Shown one piece after another: positions 23,909 through 35,259 of a stretch of 64,000 nucleotides of DNA (its first letter is position 1; each line of letters opens with the position of its first letter). The notes beneath the pieces were generated by a model. It was not told the DNA's origin. It worked only from the letters and a program-made list of their open reading frames with translations, and searched no databases. Origin of the DNA: Carex sylvatica (taxonomy: Eukaryota > Streptophyta > Magnoliopsida > Poales > Cyperaceae); assembly GCA_964058845.1 (NCBI GenBank), contig CAXKVR010000004.1:85541-149540 (forward strand), in the 5' to 3' direction. The translations under genes and the position numbers were made by a program.

Positions 23909-24300
23909 GTAAGAGTGTTCATCGGTAGGCAAACTAAAGTTATAATTCAATTTCAAAAATAAAATTGAATCGAATCGAACCAATTTAGTATTGCAACTAA
24001 ACCAAAGCGAACCAAAGTTTTATTTTGATTTGTTCGGTTTGTTCAATTCAAACCGAAATATATTAATTTCTTTATTTAAAGCAATTGATTAAAAAATAAA
24101 CTGGGGTATTAAGAAATAAACCGAGATAGTCTGGACCAAATTCATAATATATAAAAGTTCGATTAATTCGGTTATTTTTATTTGAAAATTTACAAATCGA
24201 ACCGAACCGAGCCATTAAACTGAAAAAATTGAACCGTTTGGTCCAAATTAATTCGATTTAGTTCAAAAATTGACTAAACTGGACCCAATGAACACCCTAC
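23909..24300. repeat. hAT-like MITE remnant (GTGTTCAT / ATGAACAC ends)
   Basis: Left AGAGTGTTCATCGG and right ATGAACACCCTA are inverted, with mirrored inner blocks of AATTCGATTT/AAATCGAATT type. This is a common plant MITE design. No flanking duplication is seen. The neighbouring 24300-24580 stretch contains ACGTGACTCGCGTGACCACG and CGTGCCGTGATTAG repeats, also found near 52170-52300 and 54700-55070. Confidence 0.45.
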
Positions 24301-24580
24301 CCAAACATGCCGTGACTAAATATGACTCGCGTGATCATTTGATCATAATTGAGATTAGTTTATTCAAAATTCATTATTTAATCAAAATCTAACGATTCTA
24401 ATTACACGTGACTCGCGTGACCACGTATCGTGCCGTGATTAGATATTTTACATGATGTATCGTGATGTATCTAATTTTCAAAAAATAATTATGACACGTG
24501 AATAATCACAACATAAGACACGCCAATTACATCACATAACCAATACATATACCGTGAGACGTCATATAGTAACCGTGTCG

Positions 24581-25223
24581 TTATCCATTTTTCCTACTCT
24601 ATATACGAGTCCATATTGGAAAAGTGCGGTGATAAGAATCTGTATCCTCTGATAATAATTAGGTTCCCTAACGAAAAGGCATGTGCATATGAGTTGTGTC
24701 CACAATAATTTTTCAAAATTCTATCGAACGGACCGATCTAATACATTGGATCCGAATTTATTATCAAAATTTATGTGTTTGTATGTAACTTTATATAATT
24801 TAGAATTAAATTTATATTATAAATACTGTAAAATTAACTTTATATTGAGTATAATTTTTTTGATATAATTTAACTTTCAATATATATTTGACCTTAATTT
24901 TTTTTGACAAAAATCATTGTTATTTCTTAGAAGTCTGTCTGACTTTATCTCTAGATGTTGTTTATTTCCTGAGACAACTATATAATGTGAAATTATGAAA
25001 TCGAATGGGTGCATGACCCACAATTTTTCTCCAAAAACCTATATAATGTGAAATTATAGAATTCGGCACTTATATGTTTGATATGATGATTGTGAATTAG
25101 TGATGATAGTAAGTGTATTTAGTGTGGGTCGTCTGATTAAAACCAAACGCCTCGTATTCCGTTATAATTAATTAATTTTTAACGATTTGTAACAGTACTC
25201 AGTTTATAAATTAGTATTACAAC
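24581..25223. other. Intergenic, no gene seen
   Basis: AT-rich. A CCTATATAATGTGAAATTAT segment is repeated at 24970-25000 and 25040-25060. No coding signal. Confidence 0.5.
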
Positions 25224-25746
25224 TAGGGCTGCACAAAAAGCTCGCGGCTCGCCTCCAGCTCGCTCGTTAACAGCTTGCTCGGTAGTAGACCGAGCTATTA
25301 ACGAACCAGCTCGGCTCAGGCTCGAGCCAAAATAAACGAGCTGAGTCAGGGGTCAGCTCGACTCGTTAAGTTACTGTAGATTTAGGATTTAGCCCCGTAT
25401 AATTTTAAGTCCAGTCCCATTTTCAAAGACATAATTATGCAAAATTGATGTATTTTTGGTTTGGAAAGAAAAAATATGGATTTCAGTTGCTTGAAGATGT
25501 GTATGCAGGAAGATTTCTTAAATTTTTTGAATGAATTTTCTTATTTTTATATTTTTGAATTTGTATAATAGCAGCCCAATAAAGTCCAGTGAGCCAGCTC
25601 GTCAGCTTGCGAGCTAGCTCGGTCTGACTTGTCACGAGCGAGCCAGGAGTTTTTCTAGGTCCAGCTCGCTCGGTTTAGACTCGAACCAAAATAAATGAAC
25701 CGAGCTAAGACCCAGCTCGACTCGAGCCAGCTCGTTTACACCCCTA
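25224..25746. mobile_element. hAT-type MITE with perfect 8-bp TSD
   Basis: Flanked by ATTACAAC at 25216-25223 and 25747-25754. It starts TAGGGCTGCACAAAAAGCTC and ends GCTCGTTTACACCCCTA. Both halves are rich in GAGCTGG/CCAGCTCG words arranged as inverted arms around an AT-rich centre (25375-25590). The TAGGGGTGTAAACGAGC terminus and the 8-base duplication fit non-autonomous hAT elements. No open reading frame of interest. Confidence 0.85.
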
Positions 25747-25754
25747 ATTACAAC

Positions 25755-28236
25755 GGCGGTTTGCGGACTTGCGGTACTTTCTTATTAATTTATTTATGAA
25801 AAGATGTACCCAATTGCTTGGAAAGACGGATCAATTTTTAAGGTATCTTCGGCCGCCAGTATAGGCTGTAGGCTTGTACTAAGTACTTCATTGTTCTATT
25901 CTGGCTCTTTAGGAACATGACGTGTTAGGCGACGATCATTAATTTAAATTTTGATTCTCTTGGGCCTTGGGGTAACATGGCCAGTAATAACCTTAACCCG
26001 TAATATATTCATGGGTTAGTTGCCGCCTTGCCGGTGTATCTATCAAAAATTTCAAAATATCCTTTCATATATATCATTTTTTTATTTAATCAATTGATAA
26101 CCTTCTATTGAAAATTACATTGACCAATTTACCCTCTAACAAAACAGAGGAGGAAGAAAACAAAAAAGAGATTTTATTCATCTTACTTCTTCTCTCCTTC
26201 ACTTTCTAATTTCATCGAATGTCTACTCTTTCCTCCAGCATTAAACGATACCAGCTGATCAGAGGAGCTAATATCAGACTGGAAATGCTCAAACACAAAT
26301 GCACAATTGAATAAGTTACTAGCAATAGTCCGACCTGTTAAGCATGAAGCTCTCAAGTAATGGGGATCTCCTCCTACATAATTATTGATAAAATTATTTA
26401 ACCTTACGTGAAGCTCTCTAACTTCTTCTACTAGCTAGTAGACATAATTTATTGGTCATTAATTTCTTATCCGTACCGTATTCGATGAGATAGATATGAG
26501 AAATTTTTTTTTTCATTAATATATTGGATATGGATATGAATAAGAATTTTTTTTGTTAATTTATCGGATAAGAATATGGCCGTATGAATAAGAGTTATTC
26601 TGTACCCATTATCCTATAAAATAATTAATAAATATAAACAATATGCTATTAATATTTATTTATACATATAACTATATAAAATCATTATTATGATTAGATA
26701 AGTTTATATTACATTTCATATAATTCTTTTATATAGTAATCTACAATAAACATAATTTATCTAATATTTTATATAGTTTTTTAATTAGTAATTTATGATA
26801 AAAATTGATTTATATATATTGTATATAATGAGTCATTTATATATTTTAAAACAACTAGATCTAAAATTATAAATGAGATAAAAATTATAATTTCATGTTG
26901 TGATATAAAGTACATGTTTTATTTAATATATTTATTTATTTGTTTTATTTTTGGATTAATTATACATACTATTAATTTATTTGATAATTATTATTATTTG
27001 GTATCTATTATCTTAATGAATAAAGATAGAATATGAGTAAATTAATATAATAAATAAAAATAGAGTACAAATAAAATTAATTTTATGAATATGTAAATGA
27101 CTTTATCCTACCCGTTTCGGATCAAATGACTAGTTTTTTCTTTTCTTTTTTTAAAGGAAAAAAGATCCATTTCATTTCTGAAATACAATAAATACAAGAC
27201 CAGTTCTTATCTATCCATTGGGCTAGAGATCATTATCCCTCCTTACAAATCAAAAGTTTAGTAAAAGACAATATAACCGCCAAAGCTTGCTATTAACAAG
27301 ACACCAAAAGTAAGCTAAATTTGCTAAAACTAAGCCACAATTATTGGGCCAAGGCTAAGTATGACTATTTGACAAAATTGGTGAAGCATCTTCATTTTTC
27401 AGTAAAGTTACACATCGGCAACAGCAGCTTCTTATTGTCGAGAGACCTCTACACTCAAGTGAAAAAGCACTGATTTAAAAAAATTGTATCTTCTATGACC
27501 AATAGGCACCCTCCAACAGTATTAACCGTATCGCTATATATTTATAGACAAGTCGATAATAATGTACGACTACTCATCCATCATGAGGCCGGTTGCCAAG
27601 TTGGATCTTATATATCATTCTCACCCGTTGCGAATTATCACCCGACACGTTCGAGTTTCTCAACATAATTTATCTTTTCTTTGAAATTATTAATTGGTCA
27701 ATTATCTCTTTGTTTATCCGGGTTGCTGCCCCTTTAGACTTGGTTAATCATTTTGTCATCGCCTACAACCGACATCAAATAGAAAATCGTACAGAACCAA
27801 AATGAATTTTCAAAAGGACAAAGACAATAACTATTCTCTGTGACTGTCTGTGAGCACTATCTCTCGTTGCACATTTTTAATGAGCTGTGCATCTTTTTAC
27901 GGATCTGCTTTTTCAAATCAAACCATTTATTTTTTGAAATACACGGATCTCAAAATCAGTTGGTTTTAAGTACGAATCTCAAATTAAATGGTTTGATTTG
28001 AAAAAGCAGGTCCCTGCGATTCATATGCTAATATTTATCACGTGTTGTATTAATCAAAATTCAAAACTTGGACCAGTACCATCATCAGAGGACTCGTACC
28101 GGTGACTGTACCGACAGTGCTAGATCACTAGATCAGTCTATACTAAGTCACTAACAATATAGTATATGTCAATTAAACTCTTTGCTTGTGATAAATAAAT
28201 TAAGCTATTCTAATGCATTGCTCCAAGTAATATAAT
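25755..28236. other. Intergenic, no gene seen
   Basis: Extremely AT-rich at 26460-27110. The poly-T/TTTAAAGGAAAAAAG block near 27140-27180 may be the tail of a minus-strand retroposon, but no domain supports this. At 27900-28010 a short inverted repeat (ATCTGCTTTTTCAAATCAAA against TTTGATTTGAAAAAGCAGGT) is visible. Confidence 0.45.
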
Positions 28237-28458
28237 ATGAAACTTTTAGAACTGAAGAATTTTCATAGGGATTATGGAAGCATAGAAACAAAAGAATTTT
28301 TGAGAGAGAGTAGGGTGCCTCCGTGGATATTGGCTGAGAGAGAATTCTACAAGAAGGGAAACTACAGCTTAGTTGCTGCTAGGGAGCACAGGAACATGTA
28401 TAGCATATCTTGCGGTGTGCTATTGTTTATCAGTTTTACATCTCCTGGTTGTTGGTAA
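28237..28458 (+). pseudogene. Unrecognised coding-like fragment
   Basis: The first ~50 residues (DYGSIETKEFLRESRVPPWI, then LAEREFYKKGNYSLVAAREH) have amino-acid composition and codon use unlike the surrounding AT-rich noise, suggesting a captured or relict exon. The open frame runs on into a minisatellite, and no partner exons were found. Family not recognised. Confidence 0.25.
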
Positions 28459-28650
28459 CAAGAGATGCATAACACACACCATCGATACTACCAGTTTTCT
28501 GGTTACTGGTAAATCTGAAGGTGTCCAAGAGATGCATACCACATTCCTATCACTATCAGTACTATCAGTTTTTACATATTGTTGGTAAAACTGAAGGAGT
28601 CCAAGAGATGCATAGCACAGATCCATCAATACTATCAGTTTGTTGTTTCT
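28430..28650. repeat. Minisatellite, about three ~85-base units
   Basis: Imperfect units share TATCAGTTTT, TTGTTGGTAA, CTGAAGG.GTCCAAGAGATG and CATA.CACA. The second and third units are the closest match. Confidence 0.6.
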
Positions 28651-29123
28651 CATGTTGTGCCTGTTTCTGTAATTAATGTTTTCATGGCTTTGTACATCCT
28701 TATTTCAAGTACTGTAATGATAGCTTGTTAATTATAGCAATTGAAGGTGTAATTTGTACTTCGTTGATGATTAATAGAAACATCTGGCAGCTTCTGTCTG
28801 ATTCCGAGAAAAAAAACGATGAAGATATTACATTGCTGAGGCATTATAGAGATGTTACCTTGCTGATGCAGGAACTAAATTTGTAATGCAAAATAGAAGA
28901 AGTCGTAGGAATTAAATTTGTAATTTTACATTAAATTAATTTTTCATTTTTATTTTAAAAACTTTGTTTACTATTTAATGTTTACATTTTTTTTTTATTA
29001 AAAAGGCCAGCCCATCTTCCATTGAAGAAAAAAGTTAAATTACACCATTCAAACAGAAGTTCAATGCACCTATTGCCACAACATTAGACCCTTATAAAAC
29101 TCAAAATGAAGTAATATATCTGC

Positions 29124-29245
29124 ATGACAATCACCACCATAATAGGAAACTAGAACAGACAGCAGCTATCTAGCACTTATTCTGGATGACAATCACCACC
29201 ATAATAGAAAACTAGAACATACAGCAGCTGTCTAGCACTTATTCT
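29124..29245. repeat. 61-base tandem duplication
   Basis: Two copies starting ATGACAATCACCACCATAAT (29124 and 29185) and ending AGCACTTATTCTGG, with about four differences. Confidence 0.85.
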
Positions 29246-29323
29246 GGATTGCGGGCCTAAGTCATAACACAAAACAAAGAGATAACTAAGCCACCCAAAG
29301 GAGCTGAGAAAAGTATATGTAAC

Positions 29324-30579
29324 TGTTGGTTGTAGCAATAATCTTTTTCGTCTATTTGACTAATTTGCAAAAACATACAATTATTGAATTTTACCATTTC
29401 TTTTAGTTTTGAAAAATATGTAGGTTCAAGTAAAATGAAATTGCAAAATGAAATACTTGGACTGAAGAAATCATGAAGATGCTTATCAAGAATTCGAATT
29501 GTAAAATCAGAAACTTGGTAAAGTAAGTATGAGGTTGTTTAAACAGGGATAAAATATTGGTAACGTTTGTAAAACGTTGGTAACGTTTTAGGCATGTCTG
29601 AAACACTGAAGAAATAATTGATCAAACTCATAAAACAAAATAAAACGTTGTAACGTTTTAAGTTGTCAGAACAGCTGTAATATAACTGTGCAAATCAATA
29701 TGAAACATTACAACGTTTTACAAACTGTTGTAACATTTTAGAGAAGTTCAGAACTGCTCAATACAACTGTCTACATTCTCCCTTAAACGTTGCAACGTTT
29801 CTAGCATGTCAGAGCTTTAAGCACAGCTGTATTAGAATTCAAAATGAAACGTTGTAACGATTTAATTAATTCTGAGCTTTAGAAATTCATTTTTTGATCA
29901 AGTTTGAGTCAGTGTCAAACGTTACATAACGTTATACAATTATTGGTAACATTTTGATCGATTAGCTGAGCTGTTAGAAAATTAAAATCCTAAATCGCAT
30001 TTTGAACTAAAACGTTGTAACGTTTTAGCTCACTTAGCTCATTTTTTGAGCTGTTTTTATAAATAGGGCTTTGAGCTTTCTTCCAAAATAATCTTAGCCG
30101 ACCCTAAACTTCAAAAATGCAATTTTCTGAGAGCTTTAGTTACTCCATTATTGTGAGAGCTTAAAACTTCAAAATTCCTCAAACAACCTCAAATCCACTT
30201 CACTAATCTCAAGTTAGATTAGATTAGAGTGATCTATTGAGTTTTATCTTGAGTAGCTTAAACCTAGAGACCTTGTTCTCATCTCCTAGGCCGTGTGACT
30301 TTCTTTGGTTGTAAGGGCTCGCCGAATCTCGTTCTTAGTTGGCCGATTGACTTCCCGCTTAGATTGTAAGGGCTCAACGGTTCACAAGTTGTAATCATTT
30401 CGTATTGGGTAATAGAAAGACGCACCTAGAAAAGGTTGTGAAGCCCCGGAGACGTAGGTCTTTGTTTTGCCGAACTCCGTTATCATCCCGCGTGTCAATT
30501 TCTCTAAACTCTTTTATTTATTTTTAATTGCGATTATTTTCTGTTTTTAAGAGCAATTAGTGGTGCACCAAATTCAACA
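29324..30579 (+). mobile_element. Solo LTR, copia-like (SIRE/Maximus-type features), 5-bp TSD
   Basis: The ends TGTTGG..CAACA are flanked by GTAAC at 29319-29323 and 30580-30584. No primer-binding site or internal domain follows, so this is a solo LTR of 1256 bases. Bases 29551-30028 carry at least seven clusters of a palindromic AAAACGTTGTAACGTTTTA motif spaced roughly 50-90 bases. The 3' part (TTGTAAGGGCTC repeated at 30310 and 30366, GGAGACGTAGGTCTTTG at 30450) resembles the R-U5 part of SIRE/Maximus-type copia LTRs as I know them. The exact lineage is inference. Confidence 0.8.
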
Positions 30580-30584
30580 GTAAC

Positions 30585-31350
30585 TACAAAATTGAACATG
30601 ATTGCCACATTCATACTGAGATAGTATTCAATGTTTACATGGATTATATTCATCATTTTCTTGAATATGCAGTTTATTTAAGTACAATTCAGTGCATTTT
30701 ATTTAATTTGTATTTATCAAATTTTTCATGTACAAAATGAAGAGAATGATCCAGCGGTGCTTTTACAAAACTCAAGAAAGATCAAAAGGGTCATTTTCAA
30801 CATTTCTTATATTTTAGTGAATATTTACTTCCACTATTTCAATTATTAGATTCACGGAACACACTTGAAATGCACTAAAAAAATAATCAATTTTCTATTC
30901 CACAATTTCTCTATCCTTTTAACTATTCGCTAGTCAAACAGGCCCATCAGAAATTATTATTGTCAGTTACTCAGCATTGGCCATGTGAACAACCTAACAG
31001 TGCCATTATTTGAAGTTAAAAAAATATATATAAAAAAGAGGTCCAAACATTCATTACTTGCCAACAAGGCATGGATGGGGGACTAGTCTCATTTTTTACT
31101 GTCTGCAAGGTTTAATGAAAATGTTTTATGTTAGTTCCAGGTATGAGTGATATTCATGTTAAATACAAATATTAACAACTGTCGGAAGTTTTTTGCGGTA
31201 AAAATTAATAATATGACACCAGAATACCTGCCCGATCTTTCACATCGGAATGTTGACGACGCCAAATGTAGTTCTGAATTTTGTGCGCGCGCGACTTGAT
31301 CAAATCATATGACTTTGCCTCCGTATTAATCAATTTGCAATTAATAAATA
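30585..31350. other. Intergenic, no gene seen
   Basis: AT-rich with no convincing coding frame or repeat structure. Confidence 0.5.
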
Positions 31351-31933
31351 GGGGGAATTTCATGTATGACCCTAAAAAACTTTGAAATTATACATTCCCT
31401 CCTTCTAAAATTCATAATATCAAATTTACCCTTCTAAATTTCCAAAAATTACAGTTTTATCAATTTTATTGTATTTTCTTTTAAAACTCATTTTAAATTT
31501 ATAAACTATCTATTTACCTTTTATAAAAAGATGAAACAATATGTAGGATGTTTAGAAAAAATGCCAATTTTCTAATTGGTTGGTTTTCAAGGATAATTTC
31601 CATTTCTTTACTTATAAGGCATACACAAGTGCGCCATTTACCTAAATGTCATTGTGTTCGGATCAAAGGTAGAGAAATGAATTTTTTATCGTCGAAAATT
31701 GATCAATTAAAAGACTAACATTTTTTTTTTAAACATATTACATATTTTAAACTTTTTAATCAAGGGCATACTGCATTCTTTATAAAAAAATTTATGAGTT
31801 TTAATAGAAAAGACAATAAAATATATAAATTCATGAGTTTTTGAAATATATAAGAATAAATATGATATGATTAATTTTAGAAGAGAAAGTACTTAATTTC
31901 GAAGTTTTGGAAGACTATACATGAAATTCTCCC
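31351..31933. mobile_element. Fold-back MITE upstream of second CSE-like gene
   Basis: The left end GGGGGAATTTCATGTATGAC and the right end, reversed, GGGAGAATTTCATGTATAGT begin inverted arms of about 180 bases (CTTCTAAAATTCATAATATC against GATATGATTAATTTTAGAAG). The flanks TAATAAATA and TAAAAACAA match only partly, so the insertion type is unsure; a Mutator-like origin is possible. Its right end lies about 300 bases before the next start codon. Confidence 0.7.
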
Positions 31934-32070
31934 TAAAAACAAACATGATCGGGTGCAAAATTTTGTGCATGCACGCTTACTTTCTTTCCGCCAGGCTTCC
32001 CCCCAAAAAAAATATTAAAACCTGACCCTTTTTTGTCTCCAGTAGCAGCTACTGAACTTTTGCCATTTCT

Positions 32071-32078
32071 TTATAAAC
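32071..32078 (+). promoter_or_regulatory. Probable TATA box of second CSE-like gene
   Basis: TTATAAACA lies about 155 bases upstream of the ATG at 32230, followed by a C-rich leader. Confidence 0.45.
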
Positions 32079-32229
32079 AAAAGGCGTCCACCCTTTCCTC
32101 ACATCGCCTCTTACACAAGCAATGAGAATCGCCACCTAATTCCCAAGCCTCTAACACGCCATTGTTCATCAACTCCGGAATTGCAATTTAATTTCCATTG
32201 TTTGAAGGCCTCTCTTAGATAAAAAAAAT

Positions 32230-33267
32230 ATGGTCTCGCCTGTACCTCCACCGCGATTTTTCTGGGGCAATCAACCGGAGGCCGAGTTCTATGCTTCTCA
32301 AGGCATAAAACACCATGAATCTTTCTACCAATCCTCTTACGGTCGCATCTTCACGCAATCCTTCCACCCAATTGATCGGGAAACGGGTGAAGATGTCCCG
32401 ATCAAAGGTGTTGTTTTCATGACCCACGGCTATGGCTCTGACACCGGTTGGTTATTTCAGACCACGGCCATAGCATATGCCACGTGGGGGTATGCCGCAT
32501 ATTGTGCCGACCTTCTAGGTCATGGCAGATCCGACGGCATCCACGGTTACATAGGCGACTTTGAGGCTGCAGCTGGTGCTTCACTGTCTTTCTTCCTCTC
32601 GGTGCGCAAAGACTCGGTGTATGCTGATTTACCGGCCTTTTTGTTCGGTGAGTCAATGGGTGGGGCTGCGACTATGATGATGTACTTGCGGTCCCCGCCT
32701 GATGTGTGGACGGGTGTGATTCTCTCGGCCCCGCTTTTCATCATTCCAGAAGACATGAAGCCGTCTAAAGTGAGACTGTTTGTGTTCGGTTTGCTGTTGG
32801 GAATTGCCGAAACGTGGCAAGCGATGCCCAACAAGAAGATGGTTAGGAATTCGATCCGTGACCCTGAGAAGCTCCGCATCATGCTTGCCAATCCAAGACG
32901 GTACATCGGCCCGCCCCGTGTTGGTACAATGCGGGAAATCGCACGTGTTACTGATTATTTGCAAACCAGCTTCACGACCGTTACCGTGCCATTCTTGGCT
33001 GTGCACGGCACGGCCGATGGAATCACAGCACCGGAGGGGTCGAAAATGTTGTATGAAAAGGCGAAGAGTAAAGATAAGAGCCTGATTCTGTACGACGGTT
33101 TCTACCACTCGCTGATACAAGGCGAATCCGAGGAGAACAGCAAGAAGGTTTTAGCAGATATGGGGGAATGGATCGATGAGCGTGTGAAGCGGTACGGATG
33201 CGGAATAACAAAAACCGTCAAGACTGAGGAAATTGGGGTGGCCAAAGTGTCTGTCTCCGGCGAGTAG
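32230..33267 (+). CDS. Caffeoylshikimate esterase / monoacylglycerol lipase-like alpha/beta hydrolase, copy 2
   Basis: An intronless 345-residue paralogue of the 7772-8824 gene, alignable end to end apart from the variable N- and C-termini. Seen: THGYGSDTGW (65-74), LLGHGRSDG (95-103), FGESMGG with nucleophile Ser142, acid Asp263 in HGTADGIT, and catalytic His293 in FYHSLIQGE. SAPLFIIPEDMKPSK and PRRYIGPPRVGTMRE match the CSE/MAGL group. All catalytic positions are intact, so both copies could be active. Differences near the active-site lid (for example IHGYIGD for LRCYMGD) may alter acyl preference, but this is inference. Expected to be cytosolic or ER-associated; no signal peptide. A candidate AATAAA polyadenylation signal follows the stop at once (33270-33275). 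Confidence 0.9.
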   Translation: MVSPVPPPRFFWGNQPEAEFYASQGIKHHESFYQSSYGRIFTQSFHPIDRETGEDVPIKGVVFMTHGYGSDTGWLFQTTAIAYATWGYAAYCADLLGHGRSDGIHGYIGDFEAAAGASLSFFLSVRKDSVYADLPAFLFGESMGGAATMMMYLRSPPDVWTGVILSAPLFIIPEDMKPSKVRLFVFGLLLGIAETWQAMPNKKMVRNSIRDPEKLRIMLANPRRYIGPPRVGTMREIARVTDYLQTSFTTVTVPFLAVHGTADGITAPEGSKMLYEKAKSKDKSLILYDGFYHSLIQGESEENSKKVLADMGEWIDERVKRYGCGITKTVKTEEIGVAKVSVSGE

Positions 33268-33960
33268 TAAATAAAGATTGGTTTCCGCAAATAAAAAAAA
33301 AAAACTGTGGAGGATCAGTTAAATAATTAGAATTAAACTTTTAAGTTGTTTCATAAAACTTTTTTTCTTTGTAACAAGAATGTTTTGCGCTTTGGGGAAC
33401 TGAATGTGCATGCGTTTGATCAAAACTGGTAGACTTTTATGCTTTTCTGGATTTAAAGTACAGGCTGGACCAATGCGTTATTTTTTTTATCCGATATAAA
33501 TACATGCAATTTGTAGAGCGGTTGGTGATCACCACCAGAAAATTGAGGTCAATATTCCTCTTAAATAGCAAAAGGGATTTTAGAAAATAACTTCCTAATG
33601 TTCCTAACTTCATTTTTTCATGTAAATTAATTTTGTGTACGGGAAAGACCAATGCAGTTGACAAAACAAGCGGATTAAATTAGTTTATATTGTAAGCCAA
33701 CAAATGCATTTTAAAAATGAAACAATGCATTGACAATCACAGTAACTGAAAATATCATTATTAAGATAAAAATGTATTCTAGTTTAGATAAATAGAATAT
33801 TAAATTTGGTACAATTTAAAAATTGATAAACACATTATTGATAAAATCATTATCAAATTGAAAAAAAAAAGATATCACAACAGACAATGTCTATAATTTT
33901 TAGATTCATTGTTATTTTTAAATTTTAATATTTTATGGCCGTTACATTAAATACTCATGG
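33268..33960. other. 3' flank, no gene seen
   Basis: AT-rich with no coding frame. The short minus-strand open frame at 33437-33664 has no domain. Confidence 0.5.
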
Positions 33961-34481
33961 ATCTGATTCATTTTTATTAATACCTTCTAAAAATTTAAAA
34001 ATAATCATGGATCTGATTTTTTTTTTATAAATGCCACGACCGCCTGGGTCTGGGGCGGCCCAAAAATACCAGTGAGACGCCCCCCTCACGGGCGCTCCAT
34101 ATCCCAGTGAGGCGCCCCCTGCAGGCGGCCCACTAGCCAACAGTAGCCCGTGAACCCTCTCTCATGACCTCTCTTCCTCTGCCTTCGTCCCGCCCAGAAC
34201 CAAAACATTCCATTCTTAAATTCTATTTACAGTAAAGAGAAAAAACAAGGCGATTTTTGACGATTCTCAGGCGATTGCTACAAGTAATTTTTAGTCTAGT
34301 TAATCAATCACTGTTGCAATGACTGTACCAATTACTGTACATTTACTGTATCAATTACTGTGCATTTACTGTAGAACATGATTTTTTTTAGTTATTTTCC
34401 AATTAGCCATTTATTACTGTACCCGTTATAATTAGTGTAATACTTATAAAATTACTTTTTAAATGTAGGTTGTGAAGGAAA

Positions 34482-35254
34482 AATGTTAGTTGCATTGCAT
34501 ACAGGCGGCAGGCTAATTAAGGGTGCAGATGACGTGTATTACACAAAAGAGGCAGCATTTGGCTTCCATGTTGATGAAAATACCACATTTTAGGAACTTA
34601 AGCAACTAGTATACGAAAAGACTGATGTAAACCCCAACAGGTATGAAATAGAATTGGCTACACGGATTGACAACTCACAAAGGGGGGGGGGGTAGACATT
34701 ACTTTGTGAGATTTTCTGTAACAGATGCAAATTTGTGGAGATTTGTGTAAACTCTATTTAAGTCCAGTGGGGTCTTGGTAATGGACATATATTTGAAGAG
34801 GGTTCTCCGGACTGGGGCTGGACCTTCTTCAAGTGCGGCTAGGGTTGGACCGTCAGGTTATGACAATTCGAGTTATGACAACCAGTACCACCAGCACTCC
34901 CCTTATGACAACCAGGGGTACCACCAGCACTCCTCTTATGACAACCAGGGGTACCACCAGCACTCCCCTTATGACAACCAGGGGTACCACAACTCTCCTG
35001 AAAATATTGAAGAGTTACCACCACCACCTAGACAGACACCCATAATTCCTAGATTTCCAACTATGCCAGAGTCAGGACCAGTACCCGTTAATCGAACTGA
35101 TATTGATATTGATGTTGATGCTATTGATGCCATACCAGAAATAGAAATGGAAACAGGAGATGAATACCAAGGGATTTGGGAATTTGATGACTTATCAGAT
35201 GGTGATGCAAATGTACAATTTAATAATTATATAATTTTTAACCATAAACCCTAA
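34482..35254 (+). pseudogene. MuDR-type transposase N-terminal fragment, broken
   Basis: Translation from 34482 reads MLVALHTGGRLIKGADDVYY, then an in-frame stop, a VYEKTDVNPNRYEIELATR segment, a frame change at the G run at 34681-34692, FVRFSVTDANLWRF, another stop, and then an open 159-codon stretch from 34775. This order (GG..., YEK, F.V.D...) is that of the leader region ahead of the MuDR DNA-binding domain in plant MULE transposases. The open stretch includes a YDNQGYHQHSP repeat and an acidic segment (IDIDVDAIDAIPEIEMETGD). The zinc-binding, DDE and SWIM regions are absent. Confidence 0.65.
34868..34990 (+). repeat. 33-base coding minisatellite (YDNQGYHQHSP)
   Basis: Three near-identical 33-base units plus flanking partial units of TATGACAACCAGGGGTACCA CCAGCACTCC.CT. 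The unit is a multiple of three, so the frame stays open. Confidence 0.9.
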
Positions 35255-35259
35255 ATCTA

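Noticed and set aside
32547..33211. Long minus-strand and alternate-frame open frames over the second hydrolase (up to 155 codons)
   Set aside because: They are antisense or frame shadows of the strongly conserved CSE-like gene and have no domain of their own.
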